Source of the DNA: RPQJ01 sp963732415
Lineage (GTDB): Bacteria > Pseudomonadota > Gammaproteobacteria > Steroidobacterales > Steroidobacteraceae
Direction: 5' to 3'
NCBI GenBank assembly: GCA_963732415.1
Contig: CAVSZK010000012.1
Coordinates: 1 to 64,000 of the forward strand
DNA length: 64,000 nt
Both the position numbers and the translations under genes were made by a program. Each line of letters starts with the position of its first letter. The stretch's first letter is position 1. The notes under the pieces are model-generated. The model worked only from the letters and a program-made list of their open reading frames with translations, did not search any database and had not been told where the DNA came from. Of the stretch, positions 43,060 through 56,151 are shown piece by piece.

Positions 43060-44748
43060 TCAGGGCTTCTTGGCCTCCGCCGCGACGACCCTGTTGATGT
43101 TCCACTGCTGCGCGATCGACAGCGCTGTGTTGGTGATCCAGTAGAGCACCAGGCCCGCCGGGAACCACGCCATCATCACCGTCATGACCAGCGGCATGAA
43201 GGCGAACACCTTGGCCTGCATCGGATCCGGCGGCGCCGGGTTCAGCTTGAACTGCCCGTACATCGCTGCGCCCATGATCGCCGGCAGGATGAAGTATGGA
43301 TCTTTCGCCGACAGGTCCTGGATCCACAGCATGAACGGCGCCTGTCGCATCTCGACGCTCTCGAGCAGCACCCAGTAGAACGCGAGGAACACGGGGATCT
43401 GCACCACGATCGGCAGGCAGCCGGCGACCGGATTGATCTTCTCCCGCTTGTAGAGCTCCATCGTCTGCTTGGCGAGCTGCTCGCGGTCGTCCTTGTAGCG
43501 CTCCTGGATGCTCTTGATGCGCGGGGCGATGGTACGCATCTTCGCCATCGAGCGACCGCTGGTTTCGGTCAGCTTGTAGAACAGCAGCTTGAGCAGGATG
43601 GTCACGATGATGATCGACCAGCCCCAGTTCCCCACGAATGAGTGCACCTTCGAGAGGACCCAGAACAGCGGCTGCGAGATGATCGTCAGCTTGCCGTAGT
43701 CCGCCGTCAGCTCGAGACGCGGGCCCACCGCCTTCAGCGGGTCCTGCAGCTTCGGTCCGACCCAGATCGTTTCGTTGAACTGCGCCGTCGTGCCGGCCGG
43801 GACGCTCTTCAGCGGCCCGCGGAACCCGAGCACCGAATGAGTGCCCTCGGTACCTAGCGTGTAATCGAATGTCTCGGCCACCGGCGGCACGGCAGCGGTC
43901 ACGAAGTGATGCTGCATCTCTGCCATCCAGCCGCCGGCGAACGCCTCGGAGAACTGCGCGTCTTCCTTGTCGTTGACGTCGAGCTTGCTGAATTTCTGGC
44001 CGTTGTAGATGGCCGGGCCACGGTACGCGTAGCTCTCGACGTCGAACATCGAGCGTTTCTGCGCGTACATGTGCCGGACGAACTGCACATACGAGGCGCC
44101 CTTCCAGTCGGCGGGCGAGCCGTTGGTCACGTCGTATGTGACGCCGATTTCGTAGCTGCCGCGCTTGAACGTGTAGGTCTTTGTGACCACGACGCCCTGT
44201 CCATCGCTCCAGGTCAGCGGGACTCGTAGTTCTTGCGCGCCAGGCTCGAGCCTGAACTCCTGGGCTGGAGCCGAAAAGCTTGCCAGGTGGGTCGGTTCGC
44301 CGCCGCCGCCGATGGCCCGCAGCCCGCTTCTCGCGACTTCATATCCGCCTTCGGCGGTTGTCAGCAACCGCACCGGTGGACTGTCCTTCGTCTTGGCCTG
44401 CGGATACTGCAGCAGGTCGGCGCGCACCAGCGTGCCGCCCTGCAGGCTCACGTCCATGTCGAGAACGTCAGTAACTACGCGAACCGTGGGCTGGTCAGCG
44501 CCGCCCGAGGCCGAGGGCAGCGCGGCTGGGGCCGCGCCGGCCGCAACCGCTGGCGTCCCTGTCTCGGTCGGAAGCGCGGGCAGCTGGCCCGCAGTGGTGC
44601 CGCCGGGAGGCGCGACATCGCCGTCGGCCGACGCTGACGCGGCGGGCGGCGGGGTCGCCACGCTGCCGTAGTCGCGGTTCCACTGGATGACATTCATCCA
44701 AGCGAGCAGCGCGAGGCCGATCCACAGGTAAAGGCGTGGGTTATCCAT
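43060..44748 (-). CDS. yidC: Membrane protein insertase YidC
   Basis: YidC inserts proteins into the inner membrane, alone or with Sec. ATG 44748 ([20 protein letters not shown]) gives 562 residues, the Gram-negative length. There is an N-terminal membrane anchor, a large periplasmic domain (residues about 60-340), and the conserved C-terminal helices starting [20 protein letters not shown], with [20 protein letters not shown] and [20 protein letters not shown]. It overlaps yidD by eight bases. Confidence 0.98.
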   Translation of the reverse strand: MDNPRLYLWIGLALLAWMNVIQWNRDYGSVATPPPAASASADGDVAPPGGTTAGQLPALPTETGTPAVAAGAAPAALPSASGGADQPTVRVVTDVLDMDVSLQGGTLVRADLLQYPQAKTKDSPPVRLLTTAEGGYEVARSGLRAIGGGGEPTHLASFSAPAQEFRLEPGAQELRVPLTWSDGQGVVVTKTYTFKRGSYEIGVTYDVTNGSPADWKGASYVQFVRHMYAQKRSMFDVESYAYRGPAIYNGQKFSKLDVNDKEDAQFSEAFAGGWMAEMQHHFVTAAVPPVAETFDYTLGTEGTHSVLGFRGPLKSVPAGTTAQFNETIWVGPKLQDPLKAVGPRLELTADYGKLTIISQPLFWVLSKVHSFVGNWGWSIIIVTILLKLLFYKLTETSGRSMAKMRTIAPRIKSIQERYKDDREQLAKQTMELYKREKINPVAGCLPIVVQIPVFLAFYWVLLESVEMRQAPFMLWIQDLSAKDPYFILPAIMGAAMYGQFKLNPAPPDPMQAKVFAFMPLVMTVMMAWFPAGLVLYWITNTALSIAQQWNINRVVAAEAKKP

Positions 44749-44989
44749 GAGAGGGTCGCTTGAATATTGGCGGCAGTGTATCGGGGACGGGGTCGTAGCC
44801 GCCCGGGTGCCAGGGATGACATCGGCCGATGCGACGAATCGCAAGCCACGTGCCCTGCAGCGCGCCGTGGCGCTGCAGCGACTCCTGTGCGTAGCAGGAA
44901 CAGGACGGGTAGAACCTGCAGTTCGGGCCGAGCAGCGGGCTCACGAACCACCGGTAGAGCTGTATGAGGCCGATCAGGATCTTGCGCAT
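44741..44989 (-). CDS. yidD: Membrane protein insertion efficiency factor YidD
   Basis: The 82-residue protein has the family signature [20 protein letters not shown] and [19 protein letters not shown], with the conserved cysteines. It assists membrane-protein insertion, and it lies between rnpA and yidC as in most bacteria. Its start overlaps the rnpA end and its end overlaps yidC. Confidence 0.96.
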   Translation of the reverse strand: MRKILIGLIQLYRWFVSPLLGPNCRFYPSCSCYAQESLQRHGALQGTWLAIRRIGRCHPWHPGGYDPVPDTLPPIFKRPSHG

Positions 44990-45366
44990 CGCTGGGCGAT
45001 CCTGTTCCAGAGTATGGCAACACTCTCCGTAATCTCGGAATTTGCCGCCTTGCCTGCCGCGGGACGGGCGTTTACCACCAGGTCCAGCGCGGGCAGTTCG
45101 CGCTTCCGGCCACGAAACGACTCCCGGACCAGGCGCTTGATGCGGTTGCGGTTCACCGCATTGCCGGCCGCCTTGACGCCCACGGCAAGACCGAGGCGCG
45201 GGTGGTCAAGGCCGTTGGGCCGTGCAATCACCATGAATAGTGGGTCCGAGGCGCGGACGCCCGTGCGGTGCACGGCATCAAACTGCGGCTTGTCGGTGAG
45301 GCGATGCTCCCGCGGCAGGCTGAAGGCTGCGGGAGGCGGACCGGGAAATACAGGCCCGGTGGTCAG
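44974..45366 (-). CDS. rnpA: Ribonuclease P protein component
   Basis: RnpA is the protein cofactor of RNase P in tRNA 5' processing. The conserved core [20 protein letters not shown], the RNR segment [17 protein letters not shown] and [11 protein letters not shown] are clear. The start is uncertain: no ATG, GTG or TTG lies in frame between the rpmH stop and the conserved core. A CTG at 45366 overlapping the rpmH stop (used here, 130 residues) is the nearest candidate. The frame stays open through rpmH to ATG codons at 45570 and 45594. Confidence 0.9.
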   Translation of the reverse strand: MTTGPVFPGPPPAAFSLPREHRLTDKPQFDAVHRTGVRASDPLFMVIARPNGLDHPRLGLAVGVKAAGNAVNRNRIKRLVRESFRGRKRELPALDLVVNARPAAGKAANSEITESVAILWNRIAQRCARS

Positions 45367-45497
45367 ACCGACAGACGCTTGCGGCCCTTGGCGCGGCGAC
45401 GGGCCAGCACGAGGCGTCCGCTCCTGGTGGCCATGCGCGCACGAAAGCCGTGGGTCCTCTTGCGGTGGAGGTTGCTCGGTTGATAGGTGCGCTTCAT
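45363..45497 (-). CDS. rpmH: 50S ribosomal protein L34
   Basis: The 44-residue protein reads [20 protein letters not shown] then [20 protein letters not shown] and RLSV, an exact fit to L34. It is too short to be picked up by most ORF filters. It precedes rnpA, yidD and yidC in the standard order and is transcribed away from dnaA. Confidence 0.98.
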   Translation of the reverse strand: MKRTYQPSNLHRKRTHGFRARMATRSGRLVLARRRAKGRKRLSV

Positions 45498-45772
45498 GTG
45501 CGGCTCCGTGTCTGCCGGAAACTAGACCAGGAACGACATGCTCTGGCCCGATAAAAGAGCCGGAAAGCATACGCAGGGAAGACCTGAGCGTCAACTTCCG
45601 GGGGGCCGGTTTGTGGCGTGGTGGGGGCCGTTCCGGGGGCTCGCCAGGCAGCCCGACTGGCGCAGGCCGCGAGGCGCCTGGCCAAAGATATCCACAGGTG
45701 CCGTGGCGGTATACACTCCGGCCCCTTTCCCGTCTGCCTGCATTTTTGCCGACTCTCGTGGGGCTGCCGGTC
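45498..45772. promoter_or_regulatory. rpmH-dnaA divergent intergenic region
   Basis: This 275-bp gap between divergent rpmH and dnaA must hold both promoters. One DnaA-like box, ATATCCACA, lies at 45688-45696 (one mismatch to TTATCCACA), consistent with dnaA autoregulation. A TATACA-like -10 candidate follows at about 45710. The left half is unusually G-rich on the plus strand. Together with 47114-47328 it is part of the probable origin neighbourhood. Confidence 0.55.
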
Positions 45773-47113
45773 GTGGAAGCGACTCTTTGGAACCAATGTC
45801 TGCGCCGCCTCGAAGAGGAACTCCCGGCTCAGCACTTCAACACATGGATCCGCCCGCTGCAGGCGGTGGACGATGGTGGTTGCCTGCGGCTGCTCGCGCC
45901 GAACCGGTACGTCGTCGACTGGGTCAACCAGAACTGCACGGAGCGAATACTGGAACTGGTGGACGAGTTGGTGCCAGCGCCGGCCCCTGAGGTTGTCGTC
46001 GAAGTCGGCTCGCGCCGGTCCGAGCCCGCCGACTTGCAGCTTGCGAAGCCCCCGGAATTGCGCCAGAAGCGCACAGAGGCGCTGCCGCAGATCGGCGGGC
46101 GGCTGAATCCGGATTTCACCTTCAGCAACTTCGTCGAAGGCAAGAGCAACCAGCTGGCCCGCGCCGCGGCGATACAGGTCGCGGAAAATCCCGGCCGTGC
46201 CTATAACCCACTCTTCATCTACGGCGGCGTCGGACTGGGCAAGACTCACCTGATGCACGCGGTCGGCAACCTGATTCGGACGCGCAACAAGGAGGCACGC
46301 ATTTCGTACGTGCACTCGGAGCGTTTCGTTGGCGACATGGTGCGGGCCCTGCAGCACAACACCATCAACGAGTTCAAGACGGCCTATCGCTCGCTCGACG
46401 CGCTGCTGATCGACGACATCCAGTTCTTCGCCGGAAAGGAACGCTCGCAGGAAGAGTTCTTCCACACGTTCAACGCATTGCTCGAAGGCCAGCAGCAGGT
46501 GATCCTCACCTGCGACCGCTACCCGAAGGAAGTCACCGGCCTGGAAGAGCGGCTGAAGTCGCGTTTCGGCTGGGGTCTGACCGTCGCGATCGAGCCGCCG
46601 GAGCTGGAGACCTGCGTCGCGATCCTGATGAGCAAGGCCTCGGCGGCATCGGTTGAATTGCCCGAGGAAGTGGCTTTCTTCGTTGCAAAGCGCATTCGCT
46701 CGAACGTGCGTGAACTCGAAGGCGCGCTGCGTCGCGTAATCGCTAATTCACAGTTCACCGGGCGGCCAATAACGCTGGATTTTGCCAAGGAAGCGCTAAA
46801 GGATCTGCTTGCGCTCCAGGAACGGCTGGTTACGATCGAGAATATCCAGAAGACGGTCGCGGAGTACTTCAAGATCCGTGTTGCGGACTTGCTCTCGAAG
46901 CGCAGGAGCCGTTCGATTACCCGCCCGAGGCAGGTTGCAATGGCGCTCTCGAAAGAACTGACGAACCACAGTCTCCCGGAGATCGGCGACGCGTTCGGTG
47001 GCCGCGATCACACCACGGTGCTGCATGCCTGTCGCGTGATAAAAGAACTGCGCTCTTCCCAGACACGCATGAACGAGGACTACCAGAACCTGTTGAGAAC
47101 CCTGACAGGTTGA
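45773..47113 (+). CDS. dnaA: Chromosomal replication initiator protein DnaA
   Basis: DnaA binds origin boxes and melts the origin with ATP. GTG 45773 gives [20 protein letters not shown] and 446 residues, matching relatives; the frame is open far upstream but lacks homology there, and GTG 45758 is an alternative. Domain I ([10 protein letters not shown]), Walker [18 protein letters not shown], Walker [17 protein letters not shown] and the domain IV signature [16 protein letters not shown] are intact. Confidence 0.98.
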   Translation: MEATLWNQCLRRLEEELPAQHFNTWIRPLQAVDDGGCLRLLAPNRYVVDWVNQNCTERILELVDELVPAPAPEVVVEVGSRRSEPADLQLAKPPELRQKRTEALPQIGGRLNPDFTFSNFVEGKSNQLARAAAIQVAENPGRAYNPLFIYGGVGLGKTHLMHAVGNLIRTRNKEARISYVHSERFVGDMVRALQHNTINEFKTAYRSLDALLIDDIQFFAGKERSQEEFFHTFNALLEGQQQVILTCDRYPKEVTGLEERLKSRFGWGLTVAIEPPELETCVAILMSKASAASVELPEEVAFFVAKRIRSNVRELEGALRRVIANSQFTGRPITLDFAKEALKDLLALQERLVTIENIQKTVAEYFKIRVADLLSKRRSRSITRPRQVAMALSKELTNHSLPEIGDAFGGRDHTTVLHACRVIKELRSSQTRMNEDYQNLLRTLTG

Positions 47114-47328
47114 TGTGTTAATCCTGTGGACAAACCAGGCGCCGAAAGAAGCCCACATTTCATCCACAGGCTGCGGACAGGTTCCGGGGTTGTTGCCCGC
47201 AGGCTTACACTTGTCGCAAGTCCCGGTGATGATTGACGAAAAAGCCGTTGTGCACGGCTTGCGGTCGTCCTAATAACAGTAGTAATAGATATTCTAAAAA
47301 TACAGATAATATTTCCGGACACACCAAG
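47114..47328 (+). other. oriC: Candidate oriC (dnaA-dnaN intergenic region)
   Basis: The 215-bp gap has two near-consensus DnaA boxes: TGTGGACAA at 47125-47133 (reverse of TTGTCCACA) and TCATCCACA at 47160-47168. A hairpin AAGCCGT/ACGGCTT lies at 47242-47260. Then comes TAGTAATAG at 47280-47288, which resembles a DnaA-trio, and an AT-rich stretch at 47271-47315 that could unwind. The gene strand switch near 45.6 kb supports an origin here. Only weak boxes are seen, so the origin may extend upstream of dnaA. Confidence 0.6.
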
Positions 47329-48429
47329 ATGAAGATCATTGCCAAGCGCGAAGCGATCCTCGGACCCCTGCAATCGGTGATAGGCGTGGTCGAGCGTCGG
47401 CAGACGATGCCGATCCTCGCGAATGTCCTGCTGTCGGCGAAAGGCAGCCGATTGTCGGTAACAGCGACCGACCTGGAAGTCGAGCTGGTGGCCAGCTCCG
47501 AGGTCGACGTGCAACGCGCCGGCGAGATAACTGTCCCGGGCCGCAAGCTGCTGGACATCTGCCGTGCGCTGCCCGACGGCGTCGAGATAACACTCACGCT
47601 GGAAGGCGAGCGGATGCTGGTCCGCGCGAGAAAGAGCCGCTTCACGCTGTCCACGCTGCCGGCGTCAGAATTCCCTACCGTCGACGAGATCGACGCGCAG
47701 CAGACGCTCAAGCTGCCGCAGAAGGACTTCAAGCGGCTGCTCGAGAAGACTCATTTTTCGATGGCCCAGCAGGACGTTCGGTACTACCTGAACGGAATGT
47801 TGCTCGAAACATCGGCGAAAATGCTTAGATCTGTTGCTACTGACGGCCATCGTCTGGCTTTGTGTGAAGTTGAGCTGTCCGAGGGCGCAAAAGCGGGCCA
47901 GCAGGTCATCGTTCCCCGCAAAGGCGTGCTGGAATTGCAGCGCATCCTGGGCGGTGAAGACCAGATTCTCGAAGTTGGCATCGGAAGCAACCACGTTCGC
48001 GTCCAGATCGGCGATATTCGCTTCACTTCCAAGCTGATAGATGGGCGCTTCCCAGAGTACAGCCGGGTGATCCCAAGCAGTCCCGGCTTTGCGGTGGTGG
48101 CTGGGCGCGAAGAGCTTCGGCAGGCGCTTCAGCGCGCTGCGATCCTCTCGAACGAGAAATATCGCGGTATTCGTTTTGCCGTCAAGCCGGCGACGCTGGT
48201 GATCCAGTCGCACAACCCGGAGCAGGAAGAGGCCGAGGAGCAACTCGAGGTTGTCTATGACGGCCCGGAACTCGACATTGGCTTCAACGTCAATTACCTG
48301 CTCGATGCGCTGGCGGCCATCGACGGGCCCGAGGTTGAAATCGGCCTGACGGACGGAAACAGCAGCTGCCTCATCCATTCAAATGCTGACGCCGGCGCCC
48401 GCTTTGTTGTCATGCCGATGCGCCTCTAA
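47329..48429 (+). CDS. dnaN: DNA polymerase III beta sliding clamp
   Basis: DnaN is the processivity clamp. ATG 47329 gives MKIIAKREAILGPLQSVIGV and 366 residues, the same length as in E. coli; the frame extends upstream without homology. Landmarks are RQTMPILANVLLSAKGSRLS, ATDGHRLALCEVEL, and the C-terminal VVMPMRL that forms part of the protein-binding pocket region. Confidence 0.98.
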   Translation: MKIIAKREAILGPLQSVIGVVERRQTMPILANVLLSAKGSRLSVTATDLEVELVASSEVDVQRAGEITVPGRKLLDICRALPDGVEITLTLEGERMLVRARKSRFTLSTLPASEFPTVDEIDAQQTLKLPQKDFKRLLEKTHFSMAQQDVRYYLNGMLLETSAKMLRSVATDGHRLALCEVELSEGAKAGQQVIVPRKGVLELQRILGGEDQILEVGIGSNHVRVQIGDIRFTSKLIDGRFPEYSRVIPSSPGFAVVAGREELRQALQRAAILSNEKYRGIRFAVKPATLVIQSHNPEQEEAEEQLEVVYDGPELDIGFNVNYLLDALAAIDGPEVEIGLTDGNSSCLIHSNADAGARFVVMPMRL

Positions 48430-48459
48430 ACGGGGCGGCGATCGCATGACCGCCACTCG

Positions 48460-51970
<3,511 letters not shown>

Positions 51971-51984
51971 ACGGCGAACGCTGG

Positions 51985-53079
51985 ATGTCGCTCGATACGG
52001 TGGCAGGCTGGACCTGCGGCGGCATTTCGGCGGTACTTGTCGCGAGCTTGATTGCGACCTGCGTAGCACCTTCATCGGCGCAGGCGGAGAGTGGCGGGAC
52101 TGCCGCATACGGCCTGAACCTCCCTGAGAGCTTCCGCGGCGACCTGCCTTGCGCCGACTGCGAGGGCGTGCGCTATCACCTCGACCTCTGGCCGGACCAG
52201 GTGTTCCACCTGCGACGAGAGTGGCTCGGCAGGGATACGGTTCGCGGTGACGTCGGCCGCTGGAGCATCGAACCGAGTCGACGCGCGCTGATGCTGCAAG
52301 GCGGCGCCGAGATGCCGCTGCAGTTCGAGATCCTCGGCCAGGATCGGCTCCGGAAACTCGACCTGGCGGGACAGCCGATCATTTCCGACCTGCCCTACGA
52401 GCTGCGCGGCGACGGCACGCTCGACCCGGTGGAACTTTCATTGTTCCTTGGCGGCGAAATGACATACACGGCCGACAGCGCGCGATTCACCGAATGCCTC
52501 ACCGGGCGCAGTTACGCGATCGCTCCGGGTGACGAAGCGTTGCAGCTGCAGCGTGCGTACCTGGCAGATGCGCGCGAGCCGGGCGCGCCGCTATACGTGA
52601 GCTTCGAGGGAACGATCACGCGTCGGCCTCGAATGGATAGCGGTGTGCTCGAATCCGCGGTTACCGTAGAACGGTTTGTCGGAACCTGGCCCAACCAGGC
52701 TTGCTCGAGGGCGAGGGCGGATGCCGTGCTGGTCAACACGTACTGGCGCATCGCGCGGATGAATGGCGCAGCGGTCCTGGCGGCTCCCAACCGGCGCGAG
52801 CCGCACCTGCTGTTCAGGGATTCCGACGGCAGCGAAACCTATGCCGCGACCGTGGGTTGCAACCAGTTGACCGGTTCATTCGAAGCGACCGGCGATCAGG
52901 TCTCGTTCGAGCAATCCGCGACGACTTCTCAGGCCTGCCCGTCGCCCGTGGCCGACACCGAGCGAAGCCTGCGCGAAGTGCTCAAGAACGCGCGGCAATG
53001 GCAGATCCGCGGCAGCGTGCTCGAACTGAAGGACGAGGCCGGCAGGTCCATCGCGCTGTTCGAAGCAGTGTATTTCTGA
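51985..53079 (+). CDS. NlpE N-terminal plus META (HslJ) domain protein
   Basis: The 364-residue protein has an N-terminal export signal (VLVASLIATCVAPSSAQA). Residues about 45-110 match copper-resistance NlpE (LPESFRGDLPCADCEGVRYH), including the CxxC pair. Residues about 255-360 match the META/HslJ domain (VNTYWRIARMNGAAV, YAATVGCNQLTGSFEATGDQ). It probably works at the envelope, perhaps sensing copper or stress, but the function is inferred from domains. It follows gyrB by 14 bp and precedes the OPT gene by 12 bp. Confidence 0.87.
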   Translation: MSLDTVAGWTCGGISAVLVASLIATCVAPSSAQAESGGTAAYGLNLPESFRGDLPCADCEGVRYHLDLWPDQVFHLRREWLGRDTVRGDVGRWSIEPSRRALMLQGGAEMPLQFEILGQDRLRKLDLAGQPIISDLPYELRGDGTLDPVELSLFLGGEMTYTADSARFTECLTGRSYAIAPGDEALQLQRAYLADAREPGAPLYVSFEGTITRRPRMDSGVLESAVTVERFVGTWPNQACSRARADAVLVNTYWRIARMNGAAVLAAPNRREPHLLFRDSDGSETYAATVGCNQLTGSFEATGDQVSFEQSATTSQACPSPVADTERSLREVLKNARQWQIRGSVLELKDEAGRSIALFEAVYF

Positions 53080-53091
53080 CGCGGTGCAACC

Positions 53092-55095
53092 ATGGCCCTG
53101 CTGCAACTCTCCCCGGAACAGATCCGCACCTGGACCCGCGAGCAGAAGGACCGCTGGTGGTTCGATAACGTATATCGCGGCGACATGGCGCAGCTCACGC
53201 TGCGCTCGGCGCTGACCGGATTCCTGCTCGGCGGACTGCTCAGCGCGACCAACCTGTACATCGGCGCCAAGACCGGCTGGACGCTGGGCGTGGGGCTCAC
53301 GTCGGTGATCCTCACGTTCGCGCTCTACCGCGCCTTCGTACGGCTGGGCGCACGCGACATGACCATCCTCGAGAACAACTGCGTGCAGTCGATCGCGACG
53401 GCCGCCGGCTACATGACCATGCCACTCACCTCCGGGCTTGCCGCGTACATGTGGGCCACGAACTCGGTGCTGCCGATGTGGCAGATCGTCGTGTTCACCA
53501 TCGTGCTGTCGATCCTCGGTGTGCTGGTGGCGTTCCCGATGAAACGTCGCTTCATCAACGACGAGCAGCACCCGTTTCCGGAGGGCCGTGCCTGCGGCGT
53601 GGTGCTCGACACGCTCTATCACGGCGCGGCCGCCGCCAAGGGCATGCTGCAGGCGAGGGCGCTGGCCGTCGCGGCCGCGGTTGCCGGCCTGACCAGCTTT
53701 CTCGCCGGCGAGAGCTACATGAAGCTGATCCAGGAGCGGTGGCTGGGATTCAGCTCGTCCTGGCACCTGCCCTTGAAGCTCGACGGTTGGTACTACTGGC
53801 TCGTCGAGCGCGGCTACGCGCCGTTGCCGAGGATTGCCGGCGTGGACATCCGGCAGCTCGCTCTGACATCAGCCGTCGACTTCGCGATGATCGGTGCCGG
53901 CGGCCTGATGGGCATTCGAGTTGCGTCGAGCCTACTGCTCGGTGCGCTGTTCAACTTCGCGGTGCTCGCACCCGCAATGATCTCGATGGGCGAGATCCTG
54001 CCGCGCTCGGGCTCGATCGAGGCTGGCACGGCGCTATTCGGCCGCACGCACATCCTGAACACCTGGGCGCTTTGGTACGGCATCACGATGATGGTCGTCG
54101 CCTCGCTGGTCGCTTTGTTCGCTCGGCCCGACGTGTTCGTCGAGGCATTCCGCGGCCTGCGACGTCGCAAGGCCGAGGTGCCGCGCGAAGACGTGCTCGG
54201 CAAGATCGAGCTGCCGCTGCTGGTCTCGTGGATGGGCGTCCCGGTGTTTGGCGCAATCGGTGTGTGGATGCTGCACGCCTGGTTCGGTGTGAGCTGGGTG
54301 ATCGGCGCGCTGGCGATTCCGATGATCCTGGTGCTCGCCTTGATCGCGGCGAGCAGCACGGCACTTACGAGTATCACGCCGTCAGGGTCGCTGTCGAAGA
54401 TTCCGCAGTTCACGTTCGGCGCGATCGACCCGCGCACTCCGGCGCCCAACCTGATGACGGCAGTCATGTCGTCGGAAGTGGCGAGCAACGCGTCCAACCT
54501 GCTGATGGACATCAAGCCTGGCTACATGCTCGGTGCCAAGCCGCGGCAGCAGGCGATCGGCCACGTGATCGGCATCGTGGCCGGCGCACTCGCTGCGACG
54601 CCGCTGTTGTTCGTGCTGTTCGGTCTCGATCGGTTCGACCCGGCGGCCGGCATCAGTGTGGCCGAGACCATGGTCAGCGAGAAATTCGCGTTCCCCGCTG
54701 CGCTGCAGTGGAAGGGCGTGTCCGATCTCGTCACGGCCATCTTTGGCGGGCCCGAGGCGGGCACGCTGCTCACGACGTCCATCACCTGGTCGATCGTGAT
54801 CGGCGGGTTGGCGGCTCTGGTGATGGAAGTGATGAAGATCCGCACGCAGGGTCGCTTCCCCTTGTCGCCACTGGCGATTGGCCTCGGTGTGGTCCTGCCA
54901 CCGGACTCTTCGTTCATGATGTTTTGCGGCGCCGCATTCTTCTGGGTGGCGGAACGGCGCCTGCATTCAAAGCCGGGAACGCGGGCGCATTCGATCTGGG
55001 TCGAATCGCGCGATCCGATCTGTGCGGGACTGATCGCCGGCGCCGCGCTGGTGGGCATCGGCGATATCCTGGTCAAGGTGTTCGTGCTGTCCTGA
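53092..55095 (+). CDS. OPT-family oligopeptide transporter
   Basis: The 667-residue membrane protein has many hydrophobic helices and OPT signatures: LTLRSALTGFLLGGLLSATN, NLYIGAKTGWTLGVGLTSVI, NNCVQSIATAAGYMTMPLT and MKRRFINDEQHPFPEGRACG. Such proteins import peptides or metal-chelate compounds by proton symport. Spacing of only 12 bp after the NlpE-META gene and 27 bp before the beta-lactamase gene suggests a shared transcript. Confidence 0.95.
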   Translation: MALLQLSPEQIRTWTREQKDRWWFDNVYRGDMAQLTLRSALTGFLLGGLLSATNLYIGAKTGWTLGVGLTSVILTFALYRAFVRLGARDMTILENNCVQSIATAAGYMTMPLTSGLAAYMWATNSVLPMWQIVVFTIVLSILGVLVAFPMKRRFINDEQHPFPEGRACGVVLDTLYHGAAAAKGMLQARALAVAAAVAGLTSFLAGESYMKLIQERWLGFSSSWHLPLKLDGWYYWLVERGYAPLPRIAGVDIRQLALTSAVDFAMIGAGGLMGIRVASSLLLGALFNFAVLAPAMISMGEILPRSGSIEAGTALFGRTHILNTWALWYGITMMVVASLVALFARPDVFVEAFRGLRRRKAEVPREDVLGKIELPLLVSWMGVPVFGAIGVWMLHAWFGVSWVIGALAIPMILVLALIAASSTALTSITPSGSLSKIPQFTFGAIDPRTPAPNLMTAVMSSEVASNASNLLMDIKPGYMLGAKPRQQAIGHVIGIVAGALAATPLLFVLFGLDRFDPAAGISVAETMVSEKFAFPAALQWKGVSDLVTAIFGGPEAGTLLTTSITWSIVIGGLAALVMEVMKIRTQGRFPLSPLAIGLGVVLPPDSSFMMFCGAAFFWVAERRLHSKPGTRAHSIWVESRDPICAGLIAGAALVGIGDILVKVFVLS

Positions 55096-55122
55096 GCGGA
55101 CCAGGCATGATTTCAGCGGGAC

Positions 55123-56049
55123 ATGACTGATTTTGCCTCCTGGACTCGCCGCAGGCTGCTGATCGCCGGATCTGGCGTGATCGCGTTGGCAGCTGTTCTT
55201 GCTTCGCGCGCGGGCCAAGCGACGACGACAGGCAGCCGAAGCCTCGAGGAACTCGAGCGCAGCACCGGCGGCCGGCTGGGCGTCGCCGCGCTCGACACCG
55301 GTTCCGGCCAGACGATCAGCCATCGTGACGACGAGCGATTTGGCTTTTGTTCAACGTTCAAGCTGCTGCTCGCCGCCATCGTGCTGCGCGAAGCGGAACA
55401 GGGCAGGTTGAAGCTCGACGCCCATGTCCAGTATTCGGCAGCGGACATGGTCCCCTATGCGCCTGTCACCGAACAGCACCTCGCCCGGGGCTACATGACC
55501 ATCGGGGCACTGGCCGAGGCGGCGCAGGTGACCAGCGACAATGTCGCGGCCAACCTGCTTCTGGGGATCGTAGGCGGCGCTGCGGGATTCACCGCCATGA
55601 TTCGCGCCGCCGGTGACGAGACGACCCGCCTCGACCGCCTCGAGCCGGCGCTGAACTTCGTTCCGCCGGGCGAGCTGCAGGACACGACGACACCGATGGC
55701 GATGTCTCGCACGGTGGCCCGGTTTCTCGCAACGGATTACCTTTCGGAAGCCTCGCGCGCGACTCTGATCGACTGGATGGTGGCAACCCGTACCGGCATG
55801 CAGCGGTTGCGCGCGGGCTTTCCAGCCGACTGGCGGGCCGGTGACAAGACAGGCACGGGCATGGCCGACGGCATGGCGAACAAGTACAACGACGTCGCGA
55901 TCGCCTTTCCGTCCGGCCGGGCGCCAGTGGTGGTCTCGGCGTTCTACGACTCCCCGATGAGATCGACGTCCATCCGCGCCGAGGACGAGGCAGTGCTCGC
56001 AGAGGTGGGTCGGATCGTGGCGGGCTGGTCGGCGCGGCGCCCGCCTTGA
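55123..56049 (+). CDS. Class A beta-lactamase, probably Tat-exported
   Basis: The 308-residue protein has a twin-arginine-type signal (TRRRLLIAGSGVIALAAVLA). Serine beta-lactamase motifs are complete: Cys76-Ser77-Thr-Phe-Lys80 (CSTFK), SDN in VTSDNVAANLL, the omega-loop ExxLN in LEPALNF and DKTGTG. The Cys before the serine is also seen in L2- and KPC-type enzymes, but the residue after KTGT is Gly, so a KPC-style disulfide is absent. It is chromosomal, downstream of the OPT gene with core-like composition, so probably intrinsic. Spectrum cannot be predicted. Confidence 0.92.
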   Translation: MTDFASWTRRRLLIAGSGVIALAAVLASRAGQATTTGSRSLEELERSTGGRLGVAALDTGSGQTISHRDDERFGFCSTFKLLLAAIVLREAEQGRLKLDAHVQYSAADMVPYAPVTEQHLARGYMTIGALAEAAQVTSDNVAANLLLGIVGGAAGFTAMIRAAGDETTRLDRLEPALNFVPPGELQDTTTPMAMSRTVARFLATDYLSEASRATLIDWMVATRTGMQRLRAGFPADWRAGDKTGTGMADGMANKYNDVAIAFPSGRAPVVVSAFYDSPMRSTSIRAEDEAVLAEVGRIVAGWSARRPP

Positions 56050-56151
56050 GGCTGCGATTTTGCCGTACCGCCGGCCTCTGTGGATGGCACTGTATTGTAA
56101 AGCGTTAATTTATAAAGGATCTATATCGGCAGCCTTTGTATCATCAATTGT
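56050..56151. other. AT-rich convergent gap between beta-lactamase gene and plsC
   Basis: Bases about 56092-56150 are AT-rich (GTTAATTTATAAAG and onward) between convergent genes. No clear hairpin with T-run is visible. A possible termination zone for both genes. Confidence 0.45.

Noticed and set aside
53451..55130. Second long plus-strand frame overlapping the OPT transporter
   Set aside because: The OPT frame has strong family motifs and membrane helices; the other frame is Arg/His/Asp-rich shadow.
55123..56049. Recently acquired resistance gene
   Set aside because: No transposase, integron or inverted repeats flank it and the composition matches neighbours.
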